The position numbers were made by a program, and so were the translations under genes. Shown here piece after piece: positions 8,197-17,775 of a DNA stretch of 64,000 nucleotides (its first letter is position 1; every line of letters starts with the position of its first letter). The stretch is from Helicobacter macacae MIT 99-5501. GTDB taxonomy: Bacteria; Campylobacterota; Campylobacteria; Campylobacterales; Helicobacteraceae. The stretch covers positions 62,001 to 126,000 of the forward strand of contig NZ_KI669454.1 in the NCBI RefSeq assembly GCF_000507845.1. The letters are read 5' to 3'. The notes under the pieces are model-generated. The model ran no database searches. It worked only from the letters and a program-made list of their open reading frames with translations, and was not told the DNA's origin.

Positions 8197-9258
8197 TTAT
8201 TGATTGCACCTACCACTAGCGCATTGATTTAGTGTGCTTGCACTTGGGATTCTAGCATTGCCGCGTCTGCTATCGCCCTCACCCGTGCAATCGCTAAAAG
8301 ATAGCGCACTTGCAAAAGGTATCGTATAGCTTCCATTTACTTGCGAAACGCCCACCATTATTAGCTGTGAGTTTGGCACGCCTACTTGGGTAAGCGATTC
8401 TTGCAAACTTTGTATAGTTGCATTTTCTCTAGCGATATGTCGCAGGTAATAATCTGGCGCACCTGTAACATTTGTTTGTATCACGCGCACACCACCACTT
8501 GTGCGCACAAGCAAGACGCTATGATGAGTATTTACCCCCGCACTGCTACGATGAGTCATTGAGGTAATATACAAGCTCCCCACATTTCCTTGCATTATTT
8601 GTCCCAAAATCTGCCTTATTTCACCTTGCGTTGTCCCATAGCCCAAAAATCGCCAATTATACTGCGGAAGTAGAGAGATGGCACTTGCATAAGCTACTCT
8701 TGCGGAGTTTGCAAACCGCTCTTGTGGATTGCTAGCAGGGATAACATAATATTCCACAATATCAACTAGCGTGGCGTATAAAATCGAATGTCTTTGGCGA
8801 AAATCTGTAAATGGATTTGTGCGTGGTGCGGGATTAAAAAAATAGCCATCTTGCGTGGGCGGAGTATTGCCGTAATGCAGGATTTCCGCAGCCATTTCAT
8901 AAGCCTGTAAAAGACAAGTCCCACACACTCCTACTGAAAAAAATGAACCATCTGTGCTATTTACAATCTGCACCAATCTAGGCAACCACGCCTCTAAGTC
9001 AAAGTTAAAATTATTCATCGTTAAAAGTGGGGTTTGTGGTGTTTTTGATTTGTTTTGTTTGTTGGTGGTAGTATCGTTTTTGCGCTCCATATTTCCCAAA
9101 CTAGCAGAATCCAAAGCATTAAAATCAACAAAGCGCATAGAGGTATTTCGGCTATTATCTTGGCTTTTTGCTGCGATGTTTTGGCACATAGGGATTGCTA
9201 CGATGCTAATGACTAGCAGGATTTTAGTTATTGCAATTTTCTTAGTTGTGTTTCTCAT
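8197..9258 (-). CDS. Secreted protein with Cys/His arrangement resembling a papain-like hydrolase, family not recognised
   Basis: The open frame reaches back to 9360, but I place the start at ATG 9258 because MRNTTKKIAITKILLVISIVA is a normal signal peptide directly there, with cleavage likely after CQNIAA. About 353 residues. After a low-complexity linker rich in Asn, Thr and Lys come a VGVCGTCLLQAYEMA helix start (Cys about 112 and 115), NTHHSVLLV (His about 245-246) and VIQTN (Asn about 263). The order Cys-helix, His-strand, Asn is that of papain-fold proteases and toxins; this is inference. The C-terminus holds further cysteines (DCTGEGD, CASGRCNQ) that could form disulphides in the periplasm or outside. 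Confidence 0.65.
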   Translation of the reverse strand: MRNTTKKIAITKILLVISIVAIPMCQNIAAKSQDNSRNTSMRFVDFNALDSASLGNMERKNDTTTNKQNKSKTPQTPLLTMNNFNFDLEAWLPRLVQIVNSTDGSFFSVGVCGTCLLQAYEMAAEILHYGNTPPTQDGYFFNPAPRTNPFTDFRQRHSILYATLVDIVEYYVIPASNPQERFANSARVAYASAISLLPQYNWRFLGYGTTQGEIRQILGQIMQGNVGSLYITSMTHRSSAGVNTHHSVLLVRTSGGVRVIQTNVTGAPDYYLRHIARENATIQSLQESLTQVGVPNSQLIMVGVSQVNGSYTIPFASALSFSDCTGEGDSRRGNARIPSASTLNQCASGRCNQ

Positions 9259-9364
9259 AAAAGTCCATATATTTTGGTTTTGCCACATTTTTGCCTTATT
9301 ATGATATTTGCCATATTTTGCAAATTTCATCATTGTGGTTTGTGTGATTTTATCATACAAAATC

Positions 9365-10513
9365 TTATTCTAATGAAATTTGATGAAAATTGTAGCAGTC
9401 TATGTCTTCTAGCGCGACTTTTATGCTGTGTGTGCGGTAGGTGGCGTAGATATTAGCGACTTCAGGGGTGAAGTCATCTTGGATTGCGCTAGGTTTGCAC
9501 TTCTTTTTGTTGTGTTTTTTATTGCACTTTGTGGTGGGGCTTTGCAGGCAAGGGCTTTGTGTGTTGGTTTTGTGTGTGAATAGTGGTGGAGCGATTTTTA
9601 GCGTGGAGCGAGAGTTTAGGCGAGCATAGATAAGTGCTAGGCTAGCTTCTCTCTCACGCAGTGGATAGACAAGTCGCAAAACTTCTGGGGTAAAGCCACT
9701 TTGCTTTAGCGTGGTAAATACCCGTGCTAGCTCGCTAGGGTGGTAGCAAAAGATAAGCCCGCCGCGTGGGGCTAGCACTCGCTTTGCTTGTGGTATCCAA
9801 AGCTCTAGTGGCATAGAGGTGGCGTAGCGGGCTTGGAGTAGGGCTGGGTTGCTTGAGCGCAGTGCGCCATCTGGGTAAAAAGGGGGATTGCTTATGCAGA
9901 AGTCGGCTTTGGGGTTGCTTGTATTTTGTGGCTTTGTGGATTGCGCTATTTTGGTTTTTGTAGTTTGGGTTTTTGTGTGGTGGGTTTGTTGGTGCTGGGA
10001 AAGCATTTGTGGCAGTATCTTTGGTAAGACAGAATCTAAAAAATCAATATTATACACTCGAGCTAATGGGACATTATTAGCATTTTTTGACAAAAAAGTT
10101 TGATTTTGTAAATCAGGGTGGATATGGGGGGTTGCAGTGATTTTGGCACTTTGTTGGATTTTGGCTGGCTTTGTTTGGGTGGGTTTGGTTTGTGGAGGCT
10201 TGGATTTAGTGTTGAGGAGGCATTCGCCATTTGTCGTGGCATTTATGTAGGCAAGGGTAGCCATAGATTTGTCTATCTCCATAAGATAGGAGTGCACGCC
10301 AAAGTGCTTGGCACACAGTAGCCCCACAATCCCACAGCCCGCACCGATGTCGATGATATTTAGTGGTTTTGATTTGTGTGGTTTGTAGTGGGGGTGTGAG
10401 GTGGGCAGCGTGTGAGGTGCTAGAAATGCTCTAGCAAAATCCACAAGCAGCAGACTATCGCTATTATATAGGTATCCATTGCGTGGCTGATATAGTCTTA
10501 GGAAATTTTTCAT
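9365..10513 (-). CDS. N6-adenine methyltransferase of the TrmN6 type
   Basis: 382 residues. The N-terminus NGYLYNSDSLLLVDFARAF resembles the start of tRNA1(Val) adenine-37 N6-methyltransferases. The SAM-binding motif is IIDIGAGCGIVGLLCAKHFG, and the catalytic N6-adenine motif is FCISNPPFYPDG. RVLAPRGGLIFCYHPSEL and RLVYPLREREASLALIYARL complete the fold. Two hydrophilic insertions (about residues 105-135 and 170-205, rich in Thr, Lys and Gln) make it much longer than the usual roughly 240 residues. AAGGCGG precedes the ATG. It follows ribD after 29 bases on the same strand, so an operon is likely. The exact RNA target is inferred. Confidence 0.75.
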   Translation of the reverse strand: MKNFLRLYQPRNGYLYNSDSLLLVDFARAFLAPHTLPTSHPHYKPHKSKPLNIIDIGAGCGIVGLLCAKHFGVHSYLMEIDKSMATLAYINATTNGECLLNTKSKPPQTKPTQTKPAKIQQSAKITATPHIHPDLQNQTFLSKNANNVPLARVYNIDFLDSVLPKILPQMLSQHQQTHHTKTQTTKTKIAQSTKPQNTSNPKADFCISNPPFYPDGALRSSNPALLQARYATSMPLELWIPQAKRVLAPRGGLIFCYHPSELARVFTTLKQSGFTPEVLRLVYPLREREASLALIYARLNSRSTLKIAPPLFTHKTNTQSPCLQSPTTKCNKKHNKKKCKPSAIQDDFTPEVANIYATYRTHSIKVALEDIDCYNFHQISLE

Positions 10514-10542
10514 CTACCGCCTTAGTTTGCTCTGATATGTGC

Positions 10543-12195
10543 TTAGCTAGGACTTATTGGCTTTAGCCATACTAGCAAATCTTGGGATTTTGCTTGGCTT
10601 TTTTGCGTTTCTTGTGTTTCTTGTGTGGATTTTTGCTGAAAATTCTGTGTGCAAGGTTTGGAATCTATTTTTGAAGTTTTTTTATTTTGTGTATTGTATT
10701 TTTGGGAATCTAAGGCAAAATCTTGCACAAAAAGTTCATTATTTGAATCATTTTGTGCTGTGTTTTTTGCGTCCCCTAACTCATCATCTAAAATCGTGGT
10801 GTGCAAAATCCTAAAATGTCGTAAAATCTGCTCTAACCTATTTTGCTCATTTGCTTTTTTATCTCCATATTTACTACCTTTCCACTTTGATATTTGCCCT
10901 TTTTTCTCCAAAGTGGCGGATAAAAGGCTAGGCGATATGTGCAAAAGCAGCATATCGACTTTGTCTATCAATACTTCCAAAAGAGGGAATCCACCCTCGA
11001 TGATAGTAAAGCCACTATTCAAACTTAGCGTGTCTATCGAGGTTTTTATGGATACTCGCTTTTGGGATAGGAGATTTGCTAGTTTAGAATCCTGCTTGGC
11101 TTTTGTGATTAAAGCCTCTTTATCACGCGTAAAAATCTCTATATTTGGTAGATTTTGCGCTAGGTTTTGTTGCTTTTGTGAGGGGCTTTGTGTGAGATTT
11201 CGCGTGAGGTTTTGGGCTAGACTTGCTAGAGGATTTTGCTGCGCAGCATTTGTGTCATCAAAATCTAAACCAAAATCATCTAAGCTAGATTGGCTTAAAC
11301 TTTTTGGGCTAGATTTTTGCGCGTAGAGGTTATCAGCATAGCGCGTGTCAAGTCGTGGGGTATCATTTATTGCGGTGTTTCCAGAGATGATTATGGTTTG
11401 GGCGATACATCGTTGATTGTGTGTGAATGTGCGCGAGGCTACGCCTGATATGCTCCCGCTTTTGTAGTCGCCATTTGCCCTCATCGCTAGTTTAAATAGA
11501 TTGAATCGTCCGTTTTCTTTTAAGCACAAAAACGGATAAAGTAAGTCTAGGATTTTTTCGTTGGTGGATTTTGGTAGCAAATTGTAAGTGTTTTTGGACG
11601 GATTTTGTGCTAGGTTTTGCTGCTTTTGAGTATCGGGGTTTTGATTTTTGCGTGAGTTTTGCAAATCTCTGCTTTGAAAATCGCTATCTTTTGAGTAATT
11701 TTGCAAATAAGCACTTTGAAAATCTTGCAAAAATTCCACTTTCACACCCGCGCTTTGAAGCCTTTGTGCGCCATTGCTAGATTCTCCCCATTTGTCTTTG
11801 AAAGCGATGATGACTTTGGTAGGTTTTAGCTCGCACAAAAGTTTGGCACAAGGTGGGGTTTTTCCATAGTGGTTGCAAGGCTCAAGGGTGATTAGCAGGA
11901 TTTTATCCCTAAAAAGTCCTTTATGATTCTTGCACAAAAACTCGTGGATTTTGCTAGGCTCGCTATTTTTGTCTAGAGCGCTTTTTTCCCCACTCATCGC
12001 CTCATATCCGCTAAGTAGTGCTAGCACTTCAGCGTGTGCTGTGCCTGCTTTTAGGTGGATTGCACTTGATATGATTTCGTAGTCTTTGTCTAGCAGTAGT
12101 GCGCCCACAGGTGGGTTTGGCAAGGTAAGCGTTTGGGCAAGCCACGCCAAGTCTATGCAGTGATTCATAAAGAGTGTATCTCTAGTGAGAAACAT
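10543..12195 (-). CDS. ribD: Riboflavin biosynthesis deaminase/reductase with low-complexity insertions
   Basis: Bifunctional enzyme of riboflavin synthesis. The N-terminal deaminase domain shows PNPPVGALLLD, the zinc site TAHAEVLALLSG, and LEPCNHYGKTPPC. The reductase half shows KLAMRANGDYKSGSISG and TFTHNQRCIAQTIIISGNTAINDTPRLDTRY, then GFTIIEGGFPLLEVLIDKVD. Total length of 550 is far above the usual 340-380 because of inserted Q/N/S/K-rich stretches. These lie between the two domains and inside the reductase, where two near copies of the segment KQQNLAQN occur, and there is a hydrophilic C-terminal tail. All catalytic motifs remain. Start ATG 12195 has AAAGGC upstream; ATG 12168 is an alternative without one. 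Confidence 0.85.
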   Translation of the reverse strand: MFLTRDTLFMNHCIDLAWLAQTLTLPNPPVGALLLDKDYEIISSAIHLKAGTAHAEVLALLSGYEAMSGEKSALDKNSEPSKIHEFLCKNHKGLFRDKILLITLEPCNHYGKTPPCAKLLCELKPTKVIIAFKDKWGESSNGAQRLQSAGVKVEFLQDFQSAYLQNYSKDSDFQSRDLQNSRKNQNPDTQKQQNLAQNPSKNTYNLLPKSTNEKILDLLYPFLCLKENGRFNLFKLAMRANGDYKSGSISGVASRTFTHNQRCIAQTIIISGNTAINDTPRLDTRYADNLYAQKSSPKSLSQSSLDDFGLDFDDTNAAQQNPLASLAQNLTRNLTQSPSQKQQNLAQNLPNIEIFTRDKEALITKAKQDSKLANLLSQKRVSIKTSIDTLSLNSGFTIIEGGFPLLEVLIDKVDMLLLHISPSLLSATLEKKGQISKWKGSKYGDKKANEQNRLEQILRHFRILHTTILDDELGDAKNTAQNDSNNELFVQDFALDSQKYNTQNKKTSKIDSKPCTQNFQQKSTQETQETQKSQAKSQDLLVWLKPISPS

Positions 12196-12385
12196 ATTTT
12201 GCCTTTGCTTGTGAAAATTTATGATAATTGTAAAAACTAAAAAATTATCTTACTATAAGTTTTTGCTATAAGTCCTTGTTGCAATCTTTGCTACAAAAAC
12301 GATAAAAGCCACACAAAAAAAGCCTAGAAAATTTTGGTATAAATCCCGCATTATAGCGCATTTGAAGTTTGGGGTTTGACAAATA

Positions 12386-12394
12386 TGCTATAAT
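12386..12394 (+). promoter_or_regulatory. Extended -10 promoter of magIII
   Basis: The extended -10 ATGCTATAAT, within AAATATGCTATAATCGCG, lies 37 bases before the chosen start. The same 18-base block recurs before rmuC at 38503-38520. Confidence 0.6.
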
Positions 12395-12430
12395 CGCGCT
12401 TAAAATTTGACAAAAGCACTAGGGGAAGCG

Positions 12431-13090
12431 ATGAATAGCATAGGTGATATAGATAGTATGTGGCTTTTGGAGCGACTAAAGAGGCTAGATTTACTGCGTG
12501 GTTTTGGAGAATGGTGGTGGGAGGGTGCGCCTAGTTTTTTGGTGGTTTGTGGGGCAGTGCTAGTGCAAAATAGCAGGTGGGAAGCCGTGCAAGCCTCTCT
12601 AAGCAATCTAAAAACCGCACGCATACTAAGCGATGATGATGAGGAAAGCCTAGATAATCTCTCAAAATGCGCTAGCATAGAATCTTTTATCACTCCAAGC
12701 GGGCTTTATCGGCAAAAATCTGCTAGGCTTATCGCCATAGCACGAGCGATAGTGGCGGATTTTGGTAGTTTTGCTGCATTTAGGAGTGAAGTAAGTCGTG
12801 AGTGGCTACTAGCTCAAAAGGGCATAGGCAAAGAGAGTGCTGATAGTATCCTAAACTACGCGTGTGAGAGGGAAATAATGGTGGTGGATAGATATAGCTA
12901 CAAGCTACTATGCGGGCTTGGCATAGAGATAGAGGAGTATGAGGAGCTACAAGCGTGGTTTATGGATTTGGGCAATACACAAAGACTATATGGAGAAATC
13001 AAGCTAGCAAAAATCTATGCTCGCTATCACGGCAAAATCGTAGAGTTTTCTAAAAGAAAAATGGGCTTAGATACGCTAATTGCGCACTAG
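12431..13090 (+). CDS. magIII: 3-methyladenine DNA glycosylase, MagIII type
   Basis: Removes alkylated adenine from DNA. The protein is a helix-hairpin-helix glycosylase of the endonuclease III superfamily with GAVLVQNSRWEAV, TPSGLYRQKSARLI, WLLAQKGIGKESADSILNYA (HhH), and VVDRYSYKLL, which contains the catalytic Asp. It lacks the C-terminal iron-sulphur cysteines of endonuclease III. The overall pattern, including the ending YARYHGKIVEFSKRK, closely matches Helicobacter pylori MagIII as I recall it. I take the ATG at 12431 with AGGGGAA six bases upstream; the in-frame TTG at 12407 has no ribosome site. Length is 219 residues, normal for the family. Confidence 0.88.
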   Translation: MNSIGDIDSMWLLERLKRLDLLRGFGEWWWEGAPSFLVVCGAVLVQNSRWEAVQASLSNLKTARILSDDDEESLDNLSKCASIESFITPSGLYRQKSARLIAIARAIVADFGSFAAFRSEVSREWLLAQKGIGKESADSILNYACEREIMVVDRYSYKLLCGLGIEIEEYEELQAWFMDLGNTQRLYGEIKLAKIYARYHGKIVEFSKRKMGLDTLIAH

Positions 13091-13190
13091 ATTTTACAAA
13101 AAGTGTTGCATAAAGAGTATTATAAAAAGTGCCGCGTAAAAAGTATTAAAAAGGCGAGCAAATCTAGCAAATCATCATAAAAGAAGCAAA

Positions 13191-15122
13191 ATGACAAATA
13201 AAACAGCGCATACTTCACAAAAATCCCCCACACTTCCCAAAGCATTGCTAGCTAAGAGGGCAAAATCAGCTACTTTGACTACATCGCTTACGCCATTGCA
13301 GATTTTTGAGCGACTTTGTGAGATTCCACATAAATCATATCATACGCAAGAAATGTTTGACTATCTTTGTGGTTTTTGTGAGAGCTTGGGGCTAGAAGTG
13401 CGCACAGATAGGGCTAGAAATATTTATATCTGCAAAAAACCTCTAAAATGTGAAGTTTCGCCCAAAATCTGCCTGCAAGCGCACTATGATATGGTGGGTG
13501 TGGGTAGGGCACAGCTTGGCGAAGCGATAACGCCTTATGTGGATTCTTGTGGATTTTTGCGTGCTAGGGAATCCTCTCTTGGTGCGGATAATGGCGTGGG
13601 TGTGGCAAGTATTTTGTGGCTATTTATGCAGGAGCGATACGCGCCATATATTGAAGCGATTTTGACAAATGATGAGGAGGTGGGATTGTGCGGGGCAAAC
13701 GAGCTAGAATTGCCGATAAAATCAAACTTTTTACTAAATCTTGATAGTGAATTTTTTGGCGAAATCATTATAGGCTGTGCTGGAGGGTTTGATGTGGAGT
13801 TTGATTTTTGTGCGCTAGATTTTGCTTGCGCGGATAGTGGGGTGGGTTTGGCAAAGGAGGATTTGGCGATAAAAAATGCGGTAGAGAAAGAAGCGAAAAA
13901 ATCTAAAAAACTATATGAAATAAAAGCATTTGGCTTTGAGGGTGGGCATAGTGGTGTGGATATTCATCGAAATATCCGCTCTAGTATCGTGGAGTTTGCG
14001 CGTTTGCTAGAAGTGATTTGTGAGTGCTGTGGGGAGGAGCTATGTGAGCTTTATGATTTGCGCTCTGGAGAGAAGCCAAACTCTATCCCTGTGGGACTAG
14101 AAGCGATAATGGGATTTTCTCTGCAAGGAGAGGACTTGCAGCGCGAACTACAAAAAGTCGGGCTTTTGGTAGAGTCTGGGCTAGAGAGAGGTAGTATTCA
14201 TATATATGTGGCTAAAAATTCTAACGACACAAAAAATGAGGAGAAAAATAATGGCATAAAAACGGGGTTTTTGCTAAAGCCTTATAGCAATACAAGGGAT
14301 TATAAGCAGATTTTAGAGCAAAAACCTTATGATAAAAGACTGCTATCAAAAGTGATTTTGGCACTAAATCACGGGGTGTGGGAGAGGGGAGAGAATGGTG
14401 AGGTGCTAAGCTCACTAAACATAGCGATGATAGAGCCCACACAAAAACCACTTCAAGCACAAAAATCAAAAGACAAAAGCAATAGCGACTTGTCCTCAAA
14501 AACGCCTTGCTTAAGCAAAGCAGACAAAGCCTGTGATAGTGGCGACAATAGTGCGCTACACTTCATACTAAAAGCTAGGGCAAATACAAATGCTTTGCTA
14601 AAATCTACAAAATCTCAAATTGTGCTTGTGCTACAAGGCTTGCTAGAAAACCACACACAAGACTTACACAAAGAATCAAGCAGAAATTTACACGAAGATT
14701 TACGCAAGGATTTGCAAACAGCATCAAATAATCTGCGCACCACTGAAACCTTATGCACTTCCAAAGGCTCACATATTTCCAAAAACGATTCTTGCGCAAA
14801 TATTGCTATTTCTAATGAATATGGCGCGTGGGAAAAGGAGCTAGATACACGCGCGAAATCCCCAATCTTGCAGATGATTATCCAAGCGTATAAATGGCGA
14901 CATTGTGAGGTGGGGAGTATCCACGCGGGGCTAGAGTGTGGGATTTTGCAAGAGAGGTTTGCCAAAATGGGGCTAGGACAAATCGCTATGGCGTCCATAG
15001 GTCCTACGATTTTGTCCCCACACTCTTTGCAAGAAAGGCTTGATTTGGGGAGTTTTGATGAGTTTGTAGCGGTGCTAGTGGATTTGCTTGATAGGATTTG
15101 TGCTAGTAAGCTAGAATCCTAG
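13191..15122 (+). CDS. pepD: Aminoacyl-histidine dipeptidase (M20 family)
   Basis: Cytosolic zinc dipeptidase. M20 metal ligands are visible in LQAHYDMVG, SLGADNGVGVA, TNDEEVGLCGA with the catalytic Glu, and NLDSE. EGGHSGVDIH opens the dimerisation domain, and SIHAGLECGILQERF with GPTILSPHSLQER gives the last ligands. The 643-residue length exceeds the usual 480-490 because of at least two hydrophilic insertions: about residues 340-360, and about 420-545, the latter rich in Lys, Ser, Asn and Thr. There is also an N-terminal extension of some 30 residues. The ribosome site is weak (AAAGAAG). A different strand and long gaps separate it from neighbours, so it is probably transcribed alone. Confidence 0.88.
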   Translation: MTNKTAHTSQKSPTLPKALLAKRAKSATLTTSLTPLQIFERLCEIPHKSYHTQEMFDYLCGFCESLGLEVRTDRARNIYICKKPLKCEVSPKICLQAHYDMVGVGRAQLGEAITPYVDSCGFLRARESSLGADNGVGVASILWLFMQERYAPYIEAILTNDEEVGLCGANELELPIKSNFLLNLDSEFFGEIIIGCAGGFDVEFDFCALDFACADSGVGLAKEDLAIKNAVEKEAKKSKKLYEIKAFGFEGGHSGVDIHRNIRSSIVEFARLLEVICECCGEELCELYDLRSGEKPNSIPVGLEAIMGFSLQGEDLQRELQKVGLLVESGLERGSIHIYVAKNSNDTKNEEKNNGIKTGFLLKPYSNTRDYKQILEQKPYDKRLLSKVILALNHGVWERGENGEVLSSLNIAMIEPTQKPLQAQKSKDKSNSDLSSKTPCLSKADKACDSGDNSALHFILKARANTNALLKSTKSQIVLVLQGLLENHTQDLHKESSRNLHEDLRKDLQTASNNLRTTETLCTSKGSHISKNDSCANIAISNEYGAWEKELDTRAKSPILQMIIQAYKWRHCEVGSIHAGLECGILQERFAKMGLGQIAMASIGPTILSPHSLQERLDLGSFDEFVAVLVDLLDRICASKLES

Positions 15123-15546
15123 AAAATACTTAAATTTCGCCACAAGAATACATAAAAATACAAGAATCTAAAAAATAATGGCATAGCAAAATCAGCCAAA
15201 AATGACAAAACAAGCCAAACTTCATATTTAAAAATACATACTAAGAAAATACACAAAAATCACAAGCGGATTTCACGCAAGTGATATGTGGTGATTTGCA
15301 AACAACGATTTGCAAGCTAATTTGACAAAAAGTAATAAAATTGAAAATTTTTGTGCGATTTTGATTTTATTTGGGATTTGCATACATTATCATAGATTTT
15401 AGGGTAGAATATACGATTTAGGTTTGGCACAAAATCTCTAAATGATTTTGCTTACTTTTGTGGAAACATTTGGGGATATATCTGTCGGGGAGCATTTGGC
15501 GCGATAAATACTAGCAAGCGCAAAATCAAAACATAAGGAGTAGAGA
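15123..15546. other. Non-coding gap before ppk
   Basis: AT-rich, no gene seen. AGAATATACGAT near 15406-15417 could contain a -10 box for ppk. Confidence 0.4.
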
Positions 15547-17637
15547 ATGGAAATAGTCGATACCAAATACTTCAATAGAGAACTATCTTGGCTACGATTT
15601 AACTCACGAGTGCTAAATGAAGCGCGTAGAGAGGGCTTGCCACTGCTTGATAGACTAAAGTTTTTGGCTATTTATGGGACAAATCTTGATGAGTTTTATA
15701 TGATTCGCGTGGCGGGGCTAAAGAAGCTCTATGCAAGCGGGATAACTAAAATAGGAGCAGATAAGCTAACTGCCGCACAGCAGCTAAAATCCATAAGAGA
15801 GTATTTGCACGCAGAGAAAGGCGAAGTGGCAAAACTTTTTAATGAGATTCGCACTTCGCTAGATAAGCAAGGGCTAAAAATCAAAAACTTTGATGAGCTA
15901 AACAAAACCCAAAAAATCGCTTTGCACGACTATTTCATACACTATCTTTATCCTGTGATTGTGCCTATCGTGGTGGATGCTACCCACCCATTTCCTCATC
16001 TAAACAATCTTAGCTTTGGTATCGTAATCGAGCTAAAAAACAACGAAACAAAAGAAATCAAATACGGAATCATACGCATTCCGCGCGTGCTAAAGCGGTT
16101 TGTAGAAATCGATAAAGGCGTGTTTGTCCCTGTGGAAAGCATAGTCGGGGAGTTTGCTTCAGAGCTGTTTTTGGGACATAGCGTGGAGCATTATATTCCT
16201 TTCCGCGTTACGCGCAATGCTGACTTTGAGATAGAGGAGGACGAAGCAGATGACTTTATGCAGCTGATGAGTGAGTCATTGCGAGCGCGCAAAAGGGGCG
16301 AAATCACAAGGCTTGAAGTGGGAGAGGGCAAAAAAGAGCTAAAAGATTTTGTCCAAAAGCAAGTGGATATTCCCATAGAGGACACTTATGCGTATAATAT
16401 CTTGCTAAATCTTGGCACACTTTGGGAGCTAGTGGGGGCAAAGGATTTTGCCCATCTTGGTTCTGCGCTATTTGTGCCAAAGTCTTTACCACCTATTGAT
16501 GCAGAATCCAATATTTTAGACACGATAGAATCTCAAGACATTGTGATGTTTCACCCTTATGAGAGCTTCGACCCTGTGGTGGAGTTTATCAAAACCGCAG
16601 CAAAAGACCCAAATGTGTTGTCTATACGAATGACACTCTATCGCGTGGGCAAAAACTCCCCCATAGTAAAAGCACTAATCCAAGCAGCAGAGGATAAGCA
16701 AGTAACAGTGCTTGTGGAGCTAAAGGCACGATTTGATGAGGAGAATAACTTGCATTGGGCGCGTGCGCTAGAATCTGCAGGTGCGCATGTCATCTATGGC
16801 GTGCCCGGGCTAAAGGTTCACGCCAAAATCGCCCTTGTCATCAAAAAAGTAGGCGATAAGCTAACTGAATATGTGCATCTAAGCACAGGGAATTACAACA
16901 CCGCTTCGGCAAAAATCTACACAGATATTAGCCTGCTTACTGTGAATAAAGACATTGGTAATGATGCGATTAAGTTTTTCCACTCGCTATCCACAGGTAG
17001 CTCGCACAAAAGCAAACTTCAAACGCTATTTACCGCGCCTACACAGATAAAGCCAAAGATTTTGGAGCTTATCAAAGCAGAATCTACATTTGGCAAAGAG
17101 GGTAGAATCATACTAAAGGCAAACGCGCTTGTGGATACTGATGTCATAGACGCGCTGTATGCAGCCTCTAAAGCAGGTGTGCAGATTGATTTAATCATTC
17201 GCGGGGTGTGCTGTCTGCGTCCAAATGTCAAAGGACTAAGCGATAATATCCGCGTGTTTTCTATCATCGGCAAGTATTTGGAGCACGCTAGAATCTACTA
17301 TTTTGCCCACTCAAAAGAAAAAGTGTTTTTTGCAAGTGCGGATTTGATGCCGCGCAATCTAGAGCGCAGAGTAGAGCTACTTACTCCTGCGACAAACAAG
17401 ACAATAGCTGACAAACTCATCGAAATCGTAAATATCCAGCTAAGCGATAATGTCCAAATCCACCAGCTTCAAAGCGATGGCGAGTATAAAAAAATCCCAA
17501 CGCCAAAAGAGAATCCCATCTCTTCGCAAGTGGTGTATGAGAGGTTTGTAAATGAAGCGAGCAAAAGCGTAAAAAAGGAATCCACTCAAAACACCAAAGC
17601 AAAAAAACTATTGCAACGAATGGTGGGAGAATCCTAA
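15547..17637 (+). CDS. ppk: Polyphosphate kinase
   Basis: Reversibly transfers the ATP gamma-phosphate into inorganic polyphosphate. 696 residues, normal for PPK1. The N-terminus YFNRELSWLRFNSRVLNEA and GTNLDEFYMIRVAGL are diagnostic. FHPYESFDPV and SIRMTLYRVG precede the phospholipase-D-like domains. VHAKIALV holds His about 425, corresponding to the autophosphorylated histidine, and FAHSKEKVFFASADLMPRNLERR gives the second active-site segment with His about 588. AAGGAG stands 8 bases before the ATG. A short Lys-rich C-terminal tail follows the core. Confidence 0.95.
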   Translation: MEIVDTKYFNRELSWLRFNSRVLNEARREGLPLLDRLKFLAIYGTNLDEFYMIRVAGLKKLYASGITKIGADKLTAAQQLKSIREYLHAEKGEVAKLFNEIRTSLDKQGLKIKNFDELNKTQKIALHDYFIHYLYPVIVPIVVDATHPFPHLNNLSFGIVIELKNNETKEIKYGIIRIPRVLKRFVEIDKGVFVPVESIVGEFASELFLGHSVEHYIPFRVTRNADFEIEEDEADDFMQLMSESLRARKRGEITRLEVGEGKKELKDFVQKQVDIPIEDTYAYNILLNLGTLWELVGAKDFAHLGSALFVPKSLPPIDAESNILDTIESQDIVMFHPYESFDPVVEFIKTAAKDPNVLSIRMTLYRVGKNSPIVKALIQAAEDKQVTVLVELKARFDEENNLHWARALESAGAHVIYGVPGLKVHAKIALVIKKVGDKLTEYVHLSTGNYNTASAKIYTDISLLTVNKDIGNDAIKFFHSLSTGSSHKSKLQTLFTAPTQIKPKILELIKAESTFGKEGRIILKANALVDTDVIDALYAASKAGVQIDLIIRGVCCLRPNVKGLSDNIRVFSIIGKYLEHARIYYFAHSKEKVFFASADLMPRNLERRVELLTPATNKTIADKLIEIVNIQLSDNVQIHQLQSDGEYKKIPTPKENPISSQVVYERFVNEASKSVKKESTQNTKAKKLLQRMVGES

Positions 17638-17775
17638 AGACAAATTCTGCTAAAGACAAAAACACAAAAGCAAAATCTCATAGTGTAGATTTGGCGTAAA
17701 TCCGCAGGATAAGCCCAATAATTGGCTTGCAAGTCGTTTGCAAAATCTACTAATCCCAATACAAAGGACAAACAA

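Noticed and set aside
10649..11326. 225-residue plus-strand frame opposite ribD
   Set aside because: Antisense of the ribD reductase and its low-complexity insert; no start signals.
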